Positions 34,332 through 46,535 are shown, counted from the stretch's first letter. The stretch is DNA of 64,000 bases from Tridacna crocea (GCA_943736015.1 OX031072.1:15775501-15839500), one strand, 5' to 3'. Numbers and translations are program-made. Notes: generated from the letters alone by a model not told the origin.

Positions 34332-34850
34332 TATATATATCTACGTAATTTCCTTTATCTTTGCAATTTTTCAGAAAATTTAGAAATATCTAAAATTTCT
34401 TTCAAGGGAGTGAATGATCAGGAGAAGGTTGCCCGTCGTACCACAAAAGAAAACCCAGTACCGCAAGGAAAAGGAGTTAAAGAAAATAATTAAAATTTAT
34501 CTAATAATTAAAATTTATCTATGTTTTTGCGCTTTGCATTCTTCAGCAAAGATGCGAACCTTAATTCACATTTCACTCTTTCAGGAGATTCATTTCATTG
34601 CGGACTTTCCGTTTAGAAATAACATTTTCTAATGTAAATTGATTTATAAAGCCTTCTCTAGAAAAACATATTACCTATGATATTTATTTACATTTAATTG
34701 GCACGAAATACGCATATATTTCATGCGAAATAAACTGTATGTTACGTTATTCAATTTAAGTACCGTTACATACTATGTTCAGCAATAGTCAATTGACAAA
34801 CCAAAAACAAAACGAAGAACAAAGAAAGAAAATAAATATACATAATTTAC

Positions 34851-34923
34851 CTTGAGACTCGTCAATGAGCGTCGCACCAATCAGGCACACAAGCAGCAGA
34901 ACGACAATGGTCTTGTTGTTCAT
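34851..34923 (-). CDS. Secreted short peptide gene, copy A, exon 1 (signal peptide)
   Basis: ATG at 34923 (context GCACCATGA). 24 codons begin MNNKTIVVLLLVCLIGATLI and continue DESQ, then one base of the next codon and a clean donor (CAAG/GTAAAT). Residues 5-19 form a classic hydrophobic signal-peptide core, with predicted cleavage around Gly-Ala-Thr. Spliced to 27948-27982 it would encode only about 16 mature residues, acidic and free of cysteine. The intron is 6.9 kb and contains the Tc1 element. The exon is conserved in copy B with only three or four base changes, while flanking introns differ more, consistent with selection. The function (neuropeptide, antimicrobial or other) is unknown. 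Confidence 0.7.
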
Positions 34924-34960
34924 GGTGCAGGTAAGGTACACGGCAATCATGACATGAAGC

Positions 34961-34970
34961 CCTTTTATAG
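34961..34970 (-). promoter_or_regulatory. TATA box of peptide gene copy A
   Basis: CTATAAAAGG on the minus strand, 38 bp upstream of the ATG, implying transcription start near 34935 and a very short 5' UTR. The same motif occurs at 52291-52299 in copy B. Confidence 0.7.
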
Positions 34971-35548
34971 GCCTGGTGTTTCGATGTAATTACCGTATTC
35001 AAAAATAAATCATGATTTTTCTTTCCGATTATATCTCCAGCAAAAAAGAGGTAAATGACGATCTTTTGAGTCGAAGGTACTTTTTATGCCCTTGATCGAT
35101 GGTGTCTACTGCAAAACATGCTTTGTGGTTTATTTTTTAATATGGAATTTGGTGAAAGTGTTACCTGGCAGGTTCTTCAATTTTCGCTTAACTGATTGGT
35201 TGTTTCTGGAAATGGACAAATTGGAAAATGCCACCGCCTGTTTTCCCACATTTTCATGATCAAATTTAATTCAGCAGTGAGAGAGAAGTTAACCCTTATC
35301 CTACTTTCAACTTTCAAGTTGATAGTTAAAACCAAAATGTTGCTATTTCAAAGTTACTACACAGAGAAGAATATTATTCTTATCGGACAGTGTAGGTCCA
35401 AGATCAGACTGCACGTTCTGTGGAGTCTGATCTTCATCTACACTGTACGCAAGATGTCAGTGAGTCGCGCTTGGAAGCCTAAGGGTTAATCCTTTCGCGT
35501 GATTATCATCAATCCTCATTATGAAAGTGGCCTACATTGGAGTGGATC

Positions 35549-36460
35549 AAGCGACCGTTTGGTTTCAAGATATGGAGCTACCGGTAACGAGTTTAGCTGG
35601 TATTTATCATAAAAGATATATAGGATCTGATAGGAGTTGACGCTGAGATAAGATTTTATCAAACGAGTCAAGGGAAAATGGTATATTTAGCGAGCCTTTT
35701 GGAAGCTAAATAATATTTTTCAGGACGAGTTTAACAAAATTCTTATCTCATCCGCAAACGGATGTCAGATTTTGGTGTTTTTTTGATCACATAACGATAA
35801 TTCATAAATCATAGATAAGAAGATGCTGAGCAGTCGATAGATGCATTCGCGGAAATATCCATCAACCCATTCACCTGCAGGAAATACGTACAAAATAACT
35901 CGAAAAATGACGTCACACAACAGTGATATCAAACGTGTATGAGATATGAAAATAAGAAAATACGTAATGGTTATCAAAATAAAATCAGTCATGTATTTTC
36001 ATGCCAAATAAAGTCCCTGGTATCAAACGACCATTTGGTTTCAAGATACGGAGCTACCGGCCACGAGTATACCTGATATTTATCATAAAAAATATATAGG
36101 ATCTGATATGAGTTAACGCTGAGATAAGATTTTATCAAACGAGTCAAGGGAAAATGGTATTATTTAGCGAGCCTTTGGCAAGCTTAATGAAATTTTTCAG
36201 GACGAGTTTAACAAAATTCTTACCTCATCCGTCATTTTTTTTTTAAATCACATAACGATAATTTACAGATCCTAGATAAGAAGATGCAGAACAGTCTATA
36301 GATGCATTCGCGGAAATATACATCAACCCACTCACCTGTAGGAAATACATACAAAATAACTTGAAAAATGACGTCACACAAGTGATATCAAACGTGTATG
36401 AGATAAGAAAATAAGTAATGGATATCAAAATAAAATCAGTCATGTATTTTCATGCCAAAT
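35549..36460. repeat. Local tandem duplication (period about 475 bp), copy A only
   Basis: Two successive copies (about 35549-36012 and 36024-36474) share CCGTTTGGTTTCAAGATA, GATATATAGGATCTGATA, CAAACGAGTCAAGGGAAAAT, GATGCATTCGCGGAAATAT and TTTCATGCCAAATAAAGTC. Copy B has only one (52828-53272). Confidence 0.9.
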
Positions 36461-36484
36461 AAAGTCACTAACGGTTGCAAAGAT

Positions 36485-36507
36485 TATATATATATATATA
36501 TATATTG
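36485..36507. repeat. (TA)n microsatellite
   Basis: About eleven TA units following the tandem duplication. Not present in copy B. Confidence 0.9.
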
Positions 36508-39500
36508 CAGGTGACTTTTATGGGACATAAAAACACTTGTAACAAAAGGAGAAAATCTTGGTTATCGATATTGTCTTCCTTTCTAACTTAAATAAAAGCC
36601 AACGCAGAAGCGTAAACGGTAGATTCATTTTTGTTTGTTTGTTTTTGGAAAACACTTGTAATAATTGATCATCATTTGGTCTAATTGATCTTTTCATTAA
36701 ACTGTAATTATTTTAAAAATTTCAACGGAAAAAGCGAAAACAGGAGATTTGCGAACAATATACCAATACAGACTGCAAAGAACGTGCAGTGTGGTCTTTT
36801 TTTCTGTACCGTCCCTTTGTTAAGTCAAGCTTTTAAGTTAATAAAATCATTCCAAGTTTCAGCCGATTTCTATTTTTAAGCCCCGAAAGAAGCCTAGTCA
36901 GTATATCTTGCACTGAAAGAGCTAAAGCGAAGTTTATGTTTTTTTAAATTGTTTTTACTTTCAAAATATATGCGGGCACCGCATCCATAGCATTGTCATT
37001 TCTGTTATTACTTCTTCTAATACTACTATTAGCATTTCAGCACACTCCTCCTCATATCTTTCTTGTCACAATGTTAGCTTATACTCTGCCTCTCTGTTCT
37101 CCTAATCCTACTCGGTCCCCTCTTTCCCCTCGATTTTTTCCTCGTTTACACTGAAAACCCTCATTTAGAAGCAAATCACTGCCGGTAGGCTGAAAAAATG
37201 TCAATGTATCTTTTTGTTACTTTGACTTGATAATTTGGTAATCTTTTTCTCTCTCATAATTATTTTTCTATTTCCCTTCATGTTTTTAGTCCTACTGGCT
37301 CGAAGCCAACAGAGCTTGTCATTGCGTTGTTTCCGTCGTCCGTCCGTACGTACGTGTCTGTCTATCCAATAGTCTTTTTTTTTTTTTTTTTTTTTAAGCG
37401 ATAAAACCAGCATCTGTGGTCACATATCCTTGATTATGAAATAAATCCAAAAAACAGTATGGGAAAAGTAGCCATTCAAGCTGAAAATTTTCATTTCTAG
37501 TATACGAGATAAAGTCTGCATTTTTCATCAGATTTTTGTGAACTTGCACAGTTTGCTTTATGATCAAAAGCTTCAACCCCATCATTAAAAAAATAATATA
37601 AAAAAAAAAAAAACAGTATGGGAAAAGATGCCATTTCAAACTGAAAAATTCGATTTCTTCTTTACGCGATGATGTCAGCACTTCTTGTTTTAATCTGTGT
37701 ATTTTTTTCCTAATTGCATCATAAATTCATGTGTGCTAGCATAAAAGCAAAATTACTGCCAGTCGAGCAATTTCAATTCCTTCAGGGCTCCCTTTTTTTT
37801 TTTTTATTTCTATCATTTCTTTTCATTAGAAGCGACAATCATTTTTTATAGAGTTCTTTAAAATATACATACAACTGTGTCTTTATTCATTGAATAACTT
37901 ATATATTTTGTTAACGCAATGCACTTCATTATCCTAAAATATACCTCATTATCGCTTGTTACTGAAATCAAATTCAACGGACAGCTAATTTCGGACGTTT
38001 CAAGGCAATCAAAAAGGAAGAAGTCTGATAGACTGTGATTAATAATAAATTATAGATCTACATGAAAAGGGCAAGATTCATTGTAAAACCAATAAAAAAT
38101 TTATTACTATTTGTTTGTTTCGAAAAACAACAAAGGTTGATCGATCGACTTTATTCAAGGCCGTTGAACGACTTCTCGAATTATGTAGAGCACCATGTTT
38201 GCAAACTTGTATCCTACTTGATGTCTCGCTCTATTCATTGCTCAGACAAAATACTAGCCACGTGAAAATTAGAAATAATCGAACTATGTCATGTGAGATG
38301 AGGGCTGAGGGTTTAATCACATTTTAGGACTGGAAGTGTTTGGGATTGTGTGTGACTTCAGATTCAGTTTGACACTTGGGTGAAAAAACTGTATTCACAT
38401 GGTTAAGTCAGGCTGGTACATCTTTATTTTTTCTGATGATTAATGTAAAATATTTATATCCACAATATTTTGTTTGTTTCGTAAAGACCGTTATCAGGAA
38501 CACCTATGTGCGCTGTGAATCGCCATTAGTGCAATGTGGATGTTTTGATCAATTGACAGTGCTCAACCTATGCATGATTTGTCCAAATGCAAGTTTATTT
38601 ATATAAACAGTGTTAAAGACCTGTTTTCTCAACAAGCGGCTGTGTAGTCGTCGGACATGACACAGGATATTGTACAAATTTCTTATCTCAGCTTGCAATT
38701 TCTAACGAAGAGATAGGAAGGTTGTAGTGGAGTTTGTTGACGTGTTCTCACAAATATATGAATAAAAAAATTGTTCATAAGTTTTCTGTAAAAAAATATT
38801 TTTTAAGACAGACTGACCAAATAAAAGCAGCATTGTTTTAGGACAAAATCATCTATACTCTTGGCACGATCGACTGATAAAAGCATCCCTATTGCCCTAA
38901 GGAAGGTTCACAGCACAATACGTGTTCCTGATATGGTCTTTACGAAACAAACAATAACGAGAAATGACTGTTTGGTAATGATTATCAAAATAAATGACAA
39001 AAAAGAAACAGCTTCACTTACCGTGTTAACACAATTTTTAACACACAAGTGACCTATCGCTAATGTACATAATCTTACGTATTACTCAAGGCATACTTCG
39101 GGTCTCTCACTACTTTAATGCATCTTCTATATTTATCAATCCTTGTCAGCACTTTGTAGTCCGCACAGGCTGATATACGTCAATTTGTTCCATTCCAACA
39201 CATGAATTAATCGATTCTTTTACGTACAAAATTATGCATTAGTTACAAAAAGATACTTGCTTGGTAAAGTGCATTTCGTTAGATGGCCGCTCCTTTTTCT
39301 CCCTTTAATGGATACACGTTGCGTCAGCCAGTTTAGGCTTAACTCTTTACCGCTTAAGATCATATTTCATTTCTTCAAATCAATTAATTCAGTGCAATAT
39401 CATGGATCTAGACCACAAAATTCTGTCTTATTATGTTCACCATTTTGCACATGTTTCTTTTATATATTTCTCATCCTATTCTTTCAGGTTAGTTTAACAG

Positions 39501-39546
39501 TGAGATCAAAAAGTCTTATCTTTAATATGAAGGTCACAGACACTGA
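36508..39546. repeat. Segmental duplication copy A, block 4 (partner 53540-56545)
   Basis: Nearly gap-free similarity: GCAAAGAACGTGCAGTGTGG, GCAAATCACTGCCGGTAGGC, GGTTGATCGATCGACTTTAT, CTGGAAGTGTTTGGGATTGT and CAACAAGCGGCTGTGTAGTC. No open frame is preserved in both copies, so the region is probably non-coding. Confidence 0.9.
37289..37792 (-). mobile_element. F-family tandem-core element (copy A)
   Basis: Reverse orientation. The tail ACTGGCTCGAAGCCAACAG and GTCGTCCGTCCGTACGTACG come first, then two to three core units (AGTATGGGAAAAGTAGCCAT, GATAAAGTCTGCATTT). The head complement CAGTCGAGCAATTTCAATTC..TTCAGGGC closes the element. It is present at the same place in copy B (54358-54842), so insertion predates the duplication. 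Poly-T tracts at 37375-37395 and 37792-37806. Confidence 0.8.
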
Positions 39547-40478
39547 AAACAAGAGCGGCAAAATGTCGCAAGATACGCCCATCTTACCCCAAGTTGTAAA
39601 GTTGGGGCATGCACCGGACAAAATTCAAATATGAAAAACGACAAAGGCCAATAACTCAGAAATTAAGCAAGCAAGAGTTATGATTCCTGTGCACTGCACC
39701 CCCCCCCCCCCTTGATGAGATCTATCCACCCATGAAATTTCATAACCCTGGCTAGTATAGTTTTGGAGATATACTCCGGACAAAATTCAAGTATGAAAAA
39801 CAACAAAGGGCGCTAACTCAAAAATTAAGCAAGCAAGGGTTATGATTCATGTGCACTGCACTCCCCCTTGATGAGATCTATCTACCCATGAAATTTCATA
39901 ACCCTAGCTAGTATAGTTTTGGAGATATGCTCCGGACAAAATTCAAGTATGAAAAACAACAAAGGGCAATAACTCAAAAATTAAGCAAGCAAGAGTTATG
40001 ATTCCTGTGCACTGCATTCTCCCTTGATGAGATCTATCGACCCATGTAATTTCATAACCCTATCTAGAATAGTTTTGGAGATATGCTCCAGACAAAATGC
40101 AAGTATGAAAAACAACAAAAGGCAATAACTCAGAAATTAAGCAAGCAAGAGTTATTATTCTTACGCACTGCACTCTCCATTGATGAGATCTATCGACCCA
40201 TGAAATTTCATAACCGTAGCTAGTATAGTTTTGGAGATATGCTCCGGACAAAATTCAAGTATGACAAACAACAAAGGGCAATAACTCAAAAATTAAGCAA
40301 GCAAGAGTTATGATACCTGCGTACTGTACTCTCCCTTTATGAGATCTATCCACCCATGAAATTTTATAATCCTAGCTAGAATAGTTTTGGAGATATGCTC
40401 CGGACAAAGAACTGGACGCCGCCGGCCCACTACGGATGATCCCATAATACGTCCCGTCTTCGACGGGCGTATAAAAAG
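39547..40478 (+). mobile_element. Tandem-core element with 156-bp units, absent from copy B
   Basis: Head AACAAGAGCGGCAAAATGTC. Five units follow, with CCGGACAAAATTCAAGTATG anchors at 39614, 39776, 39932, 40088 (variant) and 40244 and a last partial at 40400 (period 162, then exactly 156 bp). The tail has a hairpin CGTCCCGTCTTCGACGGGCG and ends at TATAAAAA. Copy B lacks the whole element: CACAGACACAGAAGAAAA joins directly to the sequence before AAATGATTAGGATT. Non-coding; probably a pearl/rolling-circle-like element (inference). Confidence 0.85.
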
Positions 40479-41910
40479 CAGGGGATTTATAAATGATTAG
40501 GATTTTATATGAAAGAAATTAGTTTATTTCTTGATAACTCTTAACCCTTTCCCAAACAATCCCTGGTTTTTACGGGTCTGGAAGAGTAGCCTTTTGAAAA
40601 CATTGTGGGAAAAAGGAGAAAATGCTGGTAACCAGCATTTTCTCCTTTTCCCCCAATATTTTCTACCCTATCATAGACAGAAATCATCTTTTCAGCAAGG
40701 GTTGAATTGTCATCTGCGAATGCTTTCAATTTGGTCTAGTCCAAACGTTTGCCGTTTGGGAAAGGGTTAAACTTGCACTGTATCTTTTAAAAATACCCAA
40801 GGTTTTTTTTTTCCTTTTTCTATTTCTTACAAGGAATAAGAAAGTACTATTTCCATGCAAAATCAGAAAAAAAAAATCCTTTCATTTTCCATAGAAGGAA
40901 AATGATTTGAGAATGAGCTTTTGTAAAAAGTTAAACTATTCTTAATTGCTACTGCGACCTGTGTTGTGCTATAAATCTTTTGATTATTGTAAATTTTACT
41001 ATTGGCAAGTATCACATTTATTAGAATGGTCGTTTATTAACATGTAGGTACCATTAGTTAATATAAAATCCTTTTTTAAGCCTCTTTTCTTGTAATTTTG
41101 ACAAAATAGTAACTCCTTTGAGGAACTTTGCTCCCAAAAATACTATCCCCTTCCCCTTTGTTTTTGTTTTGTTTTCCGTACATCGTATTGTCATGTAAGC
41201 GAAAATGGAAGAAATTCTGTCCAATGGAAAAGAAAAGTTGGCATATGTCCTTATATATATCTCAAATCATACGGTTTGCTTAAAAATGGTAAAACCATTC
41301 TGGTAAAACAGGTAACTGTTAGAAACAAGCATCTACTCCTTTCAAAAAAATTGTTATCAGAAGCCGTATTGGTCAAAGTAATAAAACTTTTGGTTTTACT
41401 AGTAAAAATGTATGCACTTTGAGTCATAAAGATTTGGGATCGAGCAGTTGATGTAATCACCAATTTTCGAAAAACAAAAAGTTACACTCGGTCATTCTGT
41501 TATTATAAAAAGACCATCATCTGTCTAAATGAGACACCCAAGGCATTTCAAACTCAACTGTTTTGTATCAAATGTATTCTCTCTTGTATATTGTCTCGCT
41601 AAGTTTTAACCTATTATTTCTTTTGGAACAGTCCGGAATTTCGTCAATAACGACAAAAAATGGTCTACAGCAAATTTCTGTCATTTGGTGACAAACTGAG
41701 TAAGTATTCATCAATCACTCCAAATTATGTTCTTAGTTATGAAGAATTTTCTAAATCCTGGTTCCCTTAACTGTATGGACTGACCGACAGGCCCGCCCAT
41801 TATTTATCAATCCACCCAGCCACACCAACCAAACATTTCATCCATCCACCCGTCCGGCCCCACACCAATTCATCAATCGATCAACCAATCAATCGTTTTT
41901 TCCATAGGGT
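40479..41910. repeat. Segmental duplication copy A, block 5 (partner 56550-57800)
   Basis: Shared TTGCTACTGCGACCTGTGTT, TCAAATCATACGGTTTGCTT, AAATGAGACACCCAAGGC, TTTCGTCAATAACGACAAAA and GGACTGACCGACAG. The block is interrupted in copy A by the MITE at 40545. Confidence 0.88.
40545..40766. mobile_element. 222-bp TTAA MITE with empty site in copy B
   Basis: Terminal inverted repeats CCCTTTCCCAAAC / GTTTGGGAAAGGG. A central foldback (GAAAACATTGTGGGAAAAAG ... ATGCTGGTAACCAGCAT ... CTTTTCCCCCAATATTTTC) spans about 40598-40667. TTAA occurs on both sides (40541-40544, 40767-40770). Copy B at about 56638-56655 reads GATAACTCTTAAACTTGC with one TTAA. TTAA targeting is characteristic of piggyBac- or Kolobok-type transposases; which one mobilised it is unknown. 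Confidence 0.92.
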
Positions 41911-42760
41911 CAAGACTGTCTCCTGCTTCTGTATATAAGAGTAACTAAACACTGTTAAAATGGAAAATGGCTTACGAAGATGCAAAAATATGAGGGTTTA
42001 TGAATATAGATGCGTTTTCATGAATTTACTTTTGCGCATGTAAAAGAAAAGCAGTTTGTTAAATAATTAATGTAACTTTTTGTGTTGTCTAAAAATATTT
42101 TACTGTAATTTGCTTATACCTCATCAATTAGAGCTTGCAAGCATCAAGTATTTTGCAAGATCATTTTGGTTTATAACTGCGTATTTTATTTGTGCGGTTG
42201 GTTTTATTGTCCGTTGGTTATTGCGTCATGTCCCTTGGTTTAATAGATAAAGTGCAAATTACGTCTTTAGTCAGTTTTGCCTCCAATGTAGATCAAGATC
42301 AGACCCTCAGAATGTACAGTTTCATCTTAAGGCTACAGTGTCTATCAATTTATTACAAATTCTGGCTAAAGCAAACCTGAAATAGAAATGGCTTGGCTAT
42401 TTTCCCTCAATGAAAAGGGTTAATTGATTCAGCGCAGTAAGATTTAATAAAAATGTCTTTGTTTACCTGATTTTATTTATTTGTCTATTCGTCTTCTTAT
42501 TTCTTATTCAGTCCGCTGCATCATATGAAAAAATAAGTGGAAAAATAAGTGTTTGAAAAAGAAATCATAACTTTGAGTCACATTATTTGTTGTCTGCGGA
42601 ATGCTTTTAGCTAAGGTAAGTCGAAAGTTTTGTTTCTGGAGGTGCGTTCATTCGCCAAAATTCATTTTTATTACCTTAAAAAGCTCTCCTTTTTCTGCAA
42701 TGTTTTACTTATATTCATTCACAAACCTTTTATTAAAAAAAATACGTGTTTTAAAACTTA
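41810..42760. repeat. Dispersed repeat block, partner 3140-4020
   Basis: Same order of anchors as 3140-4020 (AGGGTCAAGACTGTCTCCTG, TAAACACTGTTAAAATGG, ATGCGTTTTCATGAATTTAC, ATACCTCATCAATTAGAGC, AGTATTTTGCAAGATC, AATGTAGATCAAGATCAGAC). In copy B the equivalent position (after about 57800) instead carries the repeat at 57830. Confidence 0.7.
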
Positions 42761-43215
42761 TTATGAAAAAAGACTTTTTTTTACAATAAATATGAAAAAT
42801 CAACAGAGCAACAGCATTTTCTGACTTTTCGTAAAAATGCGTTTTTTCCATGTATCATGCGCCAGTTGTAGGCTGAAATATTATTGTCCATGTGTTTATT
42901 ATCAAGTGATTTGGATTATAGATAATTTTGGACATTGAAACTTGACAAATTAGAAGTCACCGTCCATTTGTTTGAGTTTGTCTTCACTAAATAGAAAACA
43001 GGTTGGATAATGGGATTCTGAATAAACTTAGACCATATGGTATATTGAAATATAGAGTTAAAAGAGCTGGACAGCCTAGGGTCAGAAACTGGGACGAAAT
43101 TGCAGGAGTAAGTTAGAACAATCTGCAAATATTGAAAGTTGAAAAGTCCCCAAAAAGGTCACAGGCAAAGTCATCACAGTCTGAAATTAGGCTGCTAATA
43201 TCATACAATATGTTT
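42761..43215. other. Spacer, possibly LINE 5' remains
   Basis: No convincing domain. Immediately precedes the LINE endonuclease region and is not present in copy B, where similarity starts at about 58258. Confidence 0.4.
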
Positions 43216-44760
43216 ATGATGGCTGAAAGATGAAAGTGATTTTAACATTAGAGCAGAATTACAACAACAGGGGTTTAAGATTGATGATAAATGCAGAACT
43301 GATAGGAAAGGCGGGGTGTTCCTCTATTGTTTCGAAATTATTTGAATGTAACTAGAGTTAGTGTAAATTCCTTCAAGTCCTTTCAATGTACAGGTCTTTT
43401 TGGAATAAATAAGCCTCCATACTCTGAAAGACACCCAACCACACAAGCACAGTTTTTTAGCAAATTCTCAGAATGTTTGGAAAGAATAGTTCTAAAACCT
43501 GAACCAATCTTAGTGACAGGAGATTTCAGCTTTCATATTGATGATGATAATGACTACTACTCGAATAATTTTATAGGAAACTTAGAATCTTTTGGAATGG
43601 TGCCTAACCACATAAATGGTCATGTACAGGACTTGATTTTTTGTAGAGAAAGTGATTCTCTCATTGTAAATAAGCCCACTACAGATACTTTATATCACAC
43701 AATTATTTTACAACTGTTACTGTAGAAAAAATCTCTCCTCCATTAAAAGGGCAAAAAGCCTACTTCCCTACATGGAAATCTGTATGCAGTGATAATATAG
43801 CCAGAGACTTTCTTTTATTGAATATTCTTCTATCTGAATCAGACAATATAGACTCTCTCGTTGAAAACTTAGAAATTACTACTAAAAAAGATCATAGAAG
43901 ATTATAGTCCTTTGAAGGAGAAATATATTGTCTGCAGACCAAAGGTTCCATGGTATTCTTCAAATATCAAAAGCTGGAAACAGTAAAGGAGAAACATAGA
44001 ATGTGTTTAGAAAAATATGAATGTGACTTTTCCACTTTATCTTTAACAAAAAGTAAGAAGTAAATGAAAGAGAATTGTCTACAGAGCCAACTATAACTAC
44101 TATCAAAACAAAATTTATGTAATGCAAAAGCCTTAAACAGAGTGACGTCATATCTCCTTAGGCGTACCAAGAACATCCTCTACTATATAGCAATAATGAT
44201 AATGAACTTGCAAATTGCTTTTTTTTTACTTTTTCTCCAAAAAATACCTAAACTAAGGAAGTATCTAGATAACTATTATGCAAACCATAGCCCTATTGCC
44301 AATTTAGTTTGTGAATCATCGTTAACACCGTTTGATCAATTCTAACCAGTTAGTCAAATGAATGCAATTGAACTTACTCAAAGTTCAAGGTCTACAACTT
44401 GCGAATTAGATGTGATTCCTACTACCTTACTGAAAAATCAAATTCAATAATTTTTGCAGATCATCATGGATACAATCAATCAATTATCATTTACATTTAT
44501 TATATTTATAGATCAGCTTCAAATTTGCCATTCCTTTAAAAAATCTTAGGAAAGGCAGCCTTGAATCAAATTACAGATCGTGTGGGGAAAAATATTTTTT
44601 TACCAGTGTATCAAAGTGAATACACAACTAGAAATAGGTGTGTCAGAGACACAGATGCCCCCGCTAAATGGTATTGGTCACAGGTATGTCATATAAATGA
44701 ATCATTAGGTATTACAGAAATTTGTTATTTTGGATAAAAGCTTGGGCAGGGTTAAGGAGG
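43216..44760 (+). pseudogene. Decayed CR1/L2-like LINE (endonuclease to early RT), copy A
   Basis: Frames broken by stops encode the C-terminal half of an apurinic endonuclease domain: KGGVFLY, ILVTGDFSFHIDDDND, FGMVPNHINGHVQDLIF and VNKPTTDT. The linker and early reverse transcriptase follow (SSRSTTCELDVIPTTLLK; NLPFLKILGKAALNQITD; FLPVYQSEY). The usual SDHY motif is damaged here (YHTIILQ) but legible in copy B as ISDHYFTTVTLEK. The RT active site is absent. The same fragment lies in copy B at 58260. Confidence 0.85.
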
Positions 44761-46000
44761 TTTGTTATATATATAGTCAAACAGATAAAAGATTATTTAT
44801 ACCTGAGAAGATAATTGAGGACTAGTCCAAGTTGAAAGCAATATGCAGATATATCATATGGTGTGTATTGCATATGGTAGAAAACTTTGAGTGAAAAAGA
44901 AAAAAAATGCTGATTTTGAGCATTAACTTCTTTTCATTCAGCGTTTTCCTTAATATTTCATCTGATGGTTACATATACTTAGGATAATGAAGATCTTAAC
45001 TTGGGGAATGACAGTGACAAATATAGCAGCAATAATTACTTTGTTTGACTTCCTTTATGAGACAGAAACAAAATGGATTGAATAGTATCACACGGGACTA
45101 AAGTCGAAGGGTGGGTTGCAACCTCAATATTCTCTGACAAAGTTCTTTGGATAAGTCTTTTTGAGGACGTTTTCAGTTGTAATTTCTGCACATCACTTTG
45201 GCGATTTCAAGGGAGACAATAACAGACATTAATTCTTCTCAAAGAAGGTACTTGTATACGTGTATCGTTCGGATAATACCTTGAATTTCGGATACGGTAC
45301 GTTCCGAAGAGAAGAATGAGTCTACAGTATCGACTTAATGGACATTTTGCAAAAAGATCTTAAGGGGAAAGATCAGAAGAATACAGGAAAGTTTTCTGCG
45401 GTATTGACTTTCTCAGAGACTAGAGTCTACTGAACATGACAGTGCCGATCAGTCTGAGCGCCTTAACGGTTACTATGGAAAAGCCATTTTACAAAAAAAT
45501 ATAACACTACAACATATCTTTTTCTTTTCATTTTTGTATTTACCATTAAATTTTACTGTATATACCAAAAAATGAGAAAATTCTATGAAAGGATTTTTTT
45601 TTTTTAATTTCGAATTAATTGAAGACTACATGTTGATTTTGCTTTTATTTTGGCAAGTCAAGAAATAGGAAAAATATTCTTTGAAAAGGAAAATGAATTC
45701 AGATTATTTCATTCATACAGAATGAAGAAATAATATATTAAATAAAGAAAATAATATTTGCATTGTAAAATGAACTATCTATCACTGTATTACTGTCTTT
45801 TATGAAGATATAGTCATTTTAGGTGTTTTGATATAAACATTTACTATAGAAACAGCCATATTGCTGAAAATCTAACTCGGCAACATACCTTTTTCTGTTT
45901 ATTTTTGAGTTTGCCATTGAATTTTACCCAACATATAAAAGAATTAGAAAATTCTATGAAAGGATTATTTTCACAAAACTGTAGAAAACGTATTTAAAAA
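44761..46000. other. Spacer with short local repeats
   Basis: An eroded TTAA-family MITE lies at about 44780-45000 (GTCCAAGTTGAAAGCAATATG). Two related segments, about 375 bp apart (45505-45600 and 45885-45975), share ACATACCTTTTTC/ACATATCTTTTTC, CCATT.AATTTTAC and AAATTCTATGAAAGGATT. No gene seen. Confidence 0.5.
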
Positions 46001-46009
46001 CCGAAACTG

Positions 46010-46535
46010 TATCTTCATATCACACAATTCTGCGGAGCAGGATCCAAAACTGGGTTGAACAGTCAATTCAAACAATTGACCTTCAACTGTGACCTTGACC
46101 TTAGGCGCATCGAAACAAACTTTTCGCATGACACAAGTACTTGTTCAGGAGAACAAGGGTGCAAGGTTTTTTTTAAATCCATTGATAAATGTAGAAGTTA
46201 TGCTCTGGACAATGTCATTTTAAACATTTGACCTTCAACTGTGACCTTGACCTTTTCGCAAGACACAAGTACTTGTTTAGGTGAATAAGTCTGCTTTTTT
46301 TTCAAATTCCATTGATGAAAGTAGAAGTTTTCTTAGCAAGGCCAATTCAAACATTTGACCTTCAACTACAACCTTGATATTGAATGTATCGAAACAAACT
46401 TTTCGCATGGCACTAGTACTTGTTAAGGAGAACAAATGTGGAAAATTATTTTGAAATCCATTGATAAATGAAATTATGCTACGGACAAAGTCAATTTAAA
46501 CATCTGACTTTCAACTGTGACAGTTATAAGACAGA
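46010..46535 (+). repeat. TGACCTTGACCTT-type tandem array, copy A
   Basis: Three to four degenerate units of about 130-155 bp: TTTGACCTTCAACTGTGACC, TTGACCTTAGGCGCATCGAA, ACAAACTTTTCGCATG, CACAAGTACTTGTTCAGGAG, CCATTGATAAATGTAGAAG, TATGCTCTGGACAA. A longer version is in copy B (61305-61875). Non-coding, and marks the far end of the duplication. Confidence 0.85.

Larger units (their letters stand above)
34355..36480. repeat. Segmental duplication copy A, block 3 (partner 51680-53290)
   Basis: Very similar throughout, e.g. TTTGCGCTTTGCATTCTTCAG, CAATCAGGCACACAAGCAGC, GCCCTTGATCGATGGTGTCT and CGCTTGGAAGCCTAAGGGTT. Contains exon 1 and promoter of the peptide gene. Copy A has an extra tandem duplication at 35549-36460. 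Confidence 0.9.
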
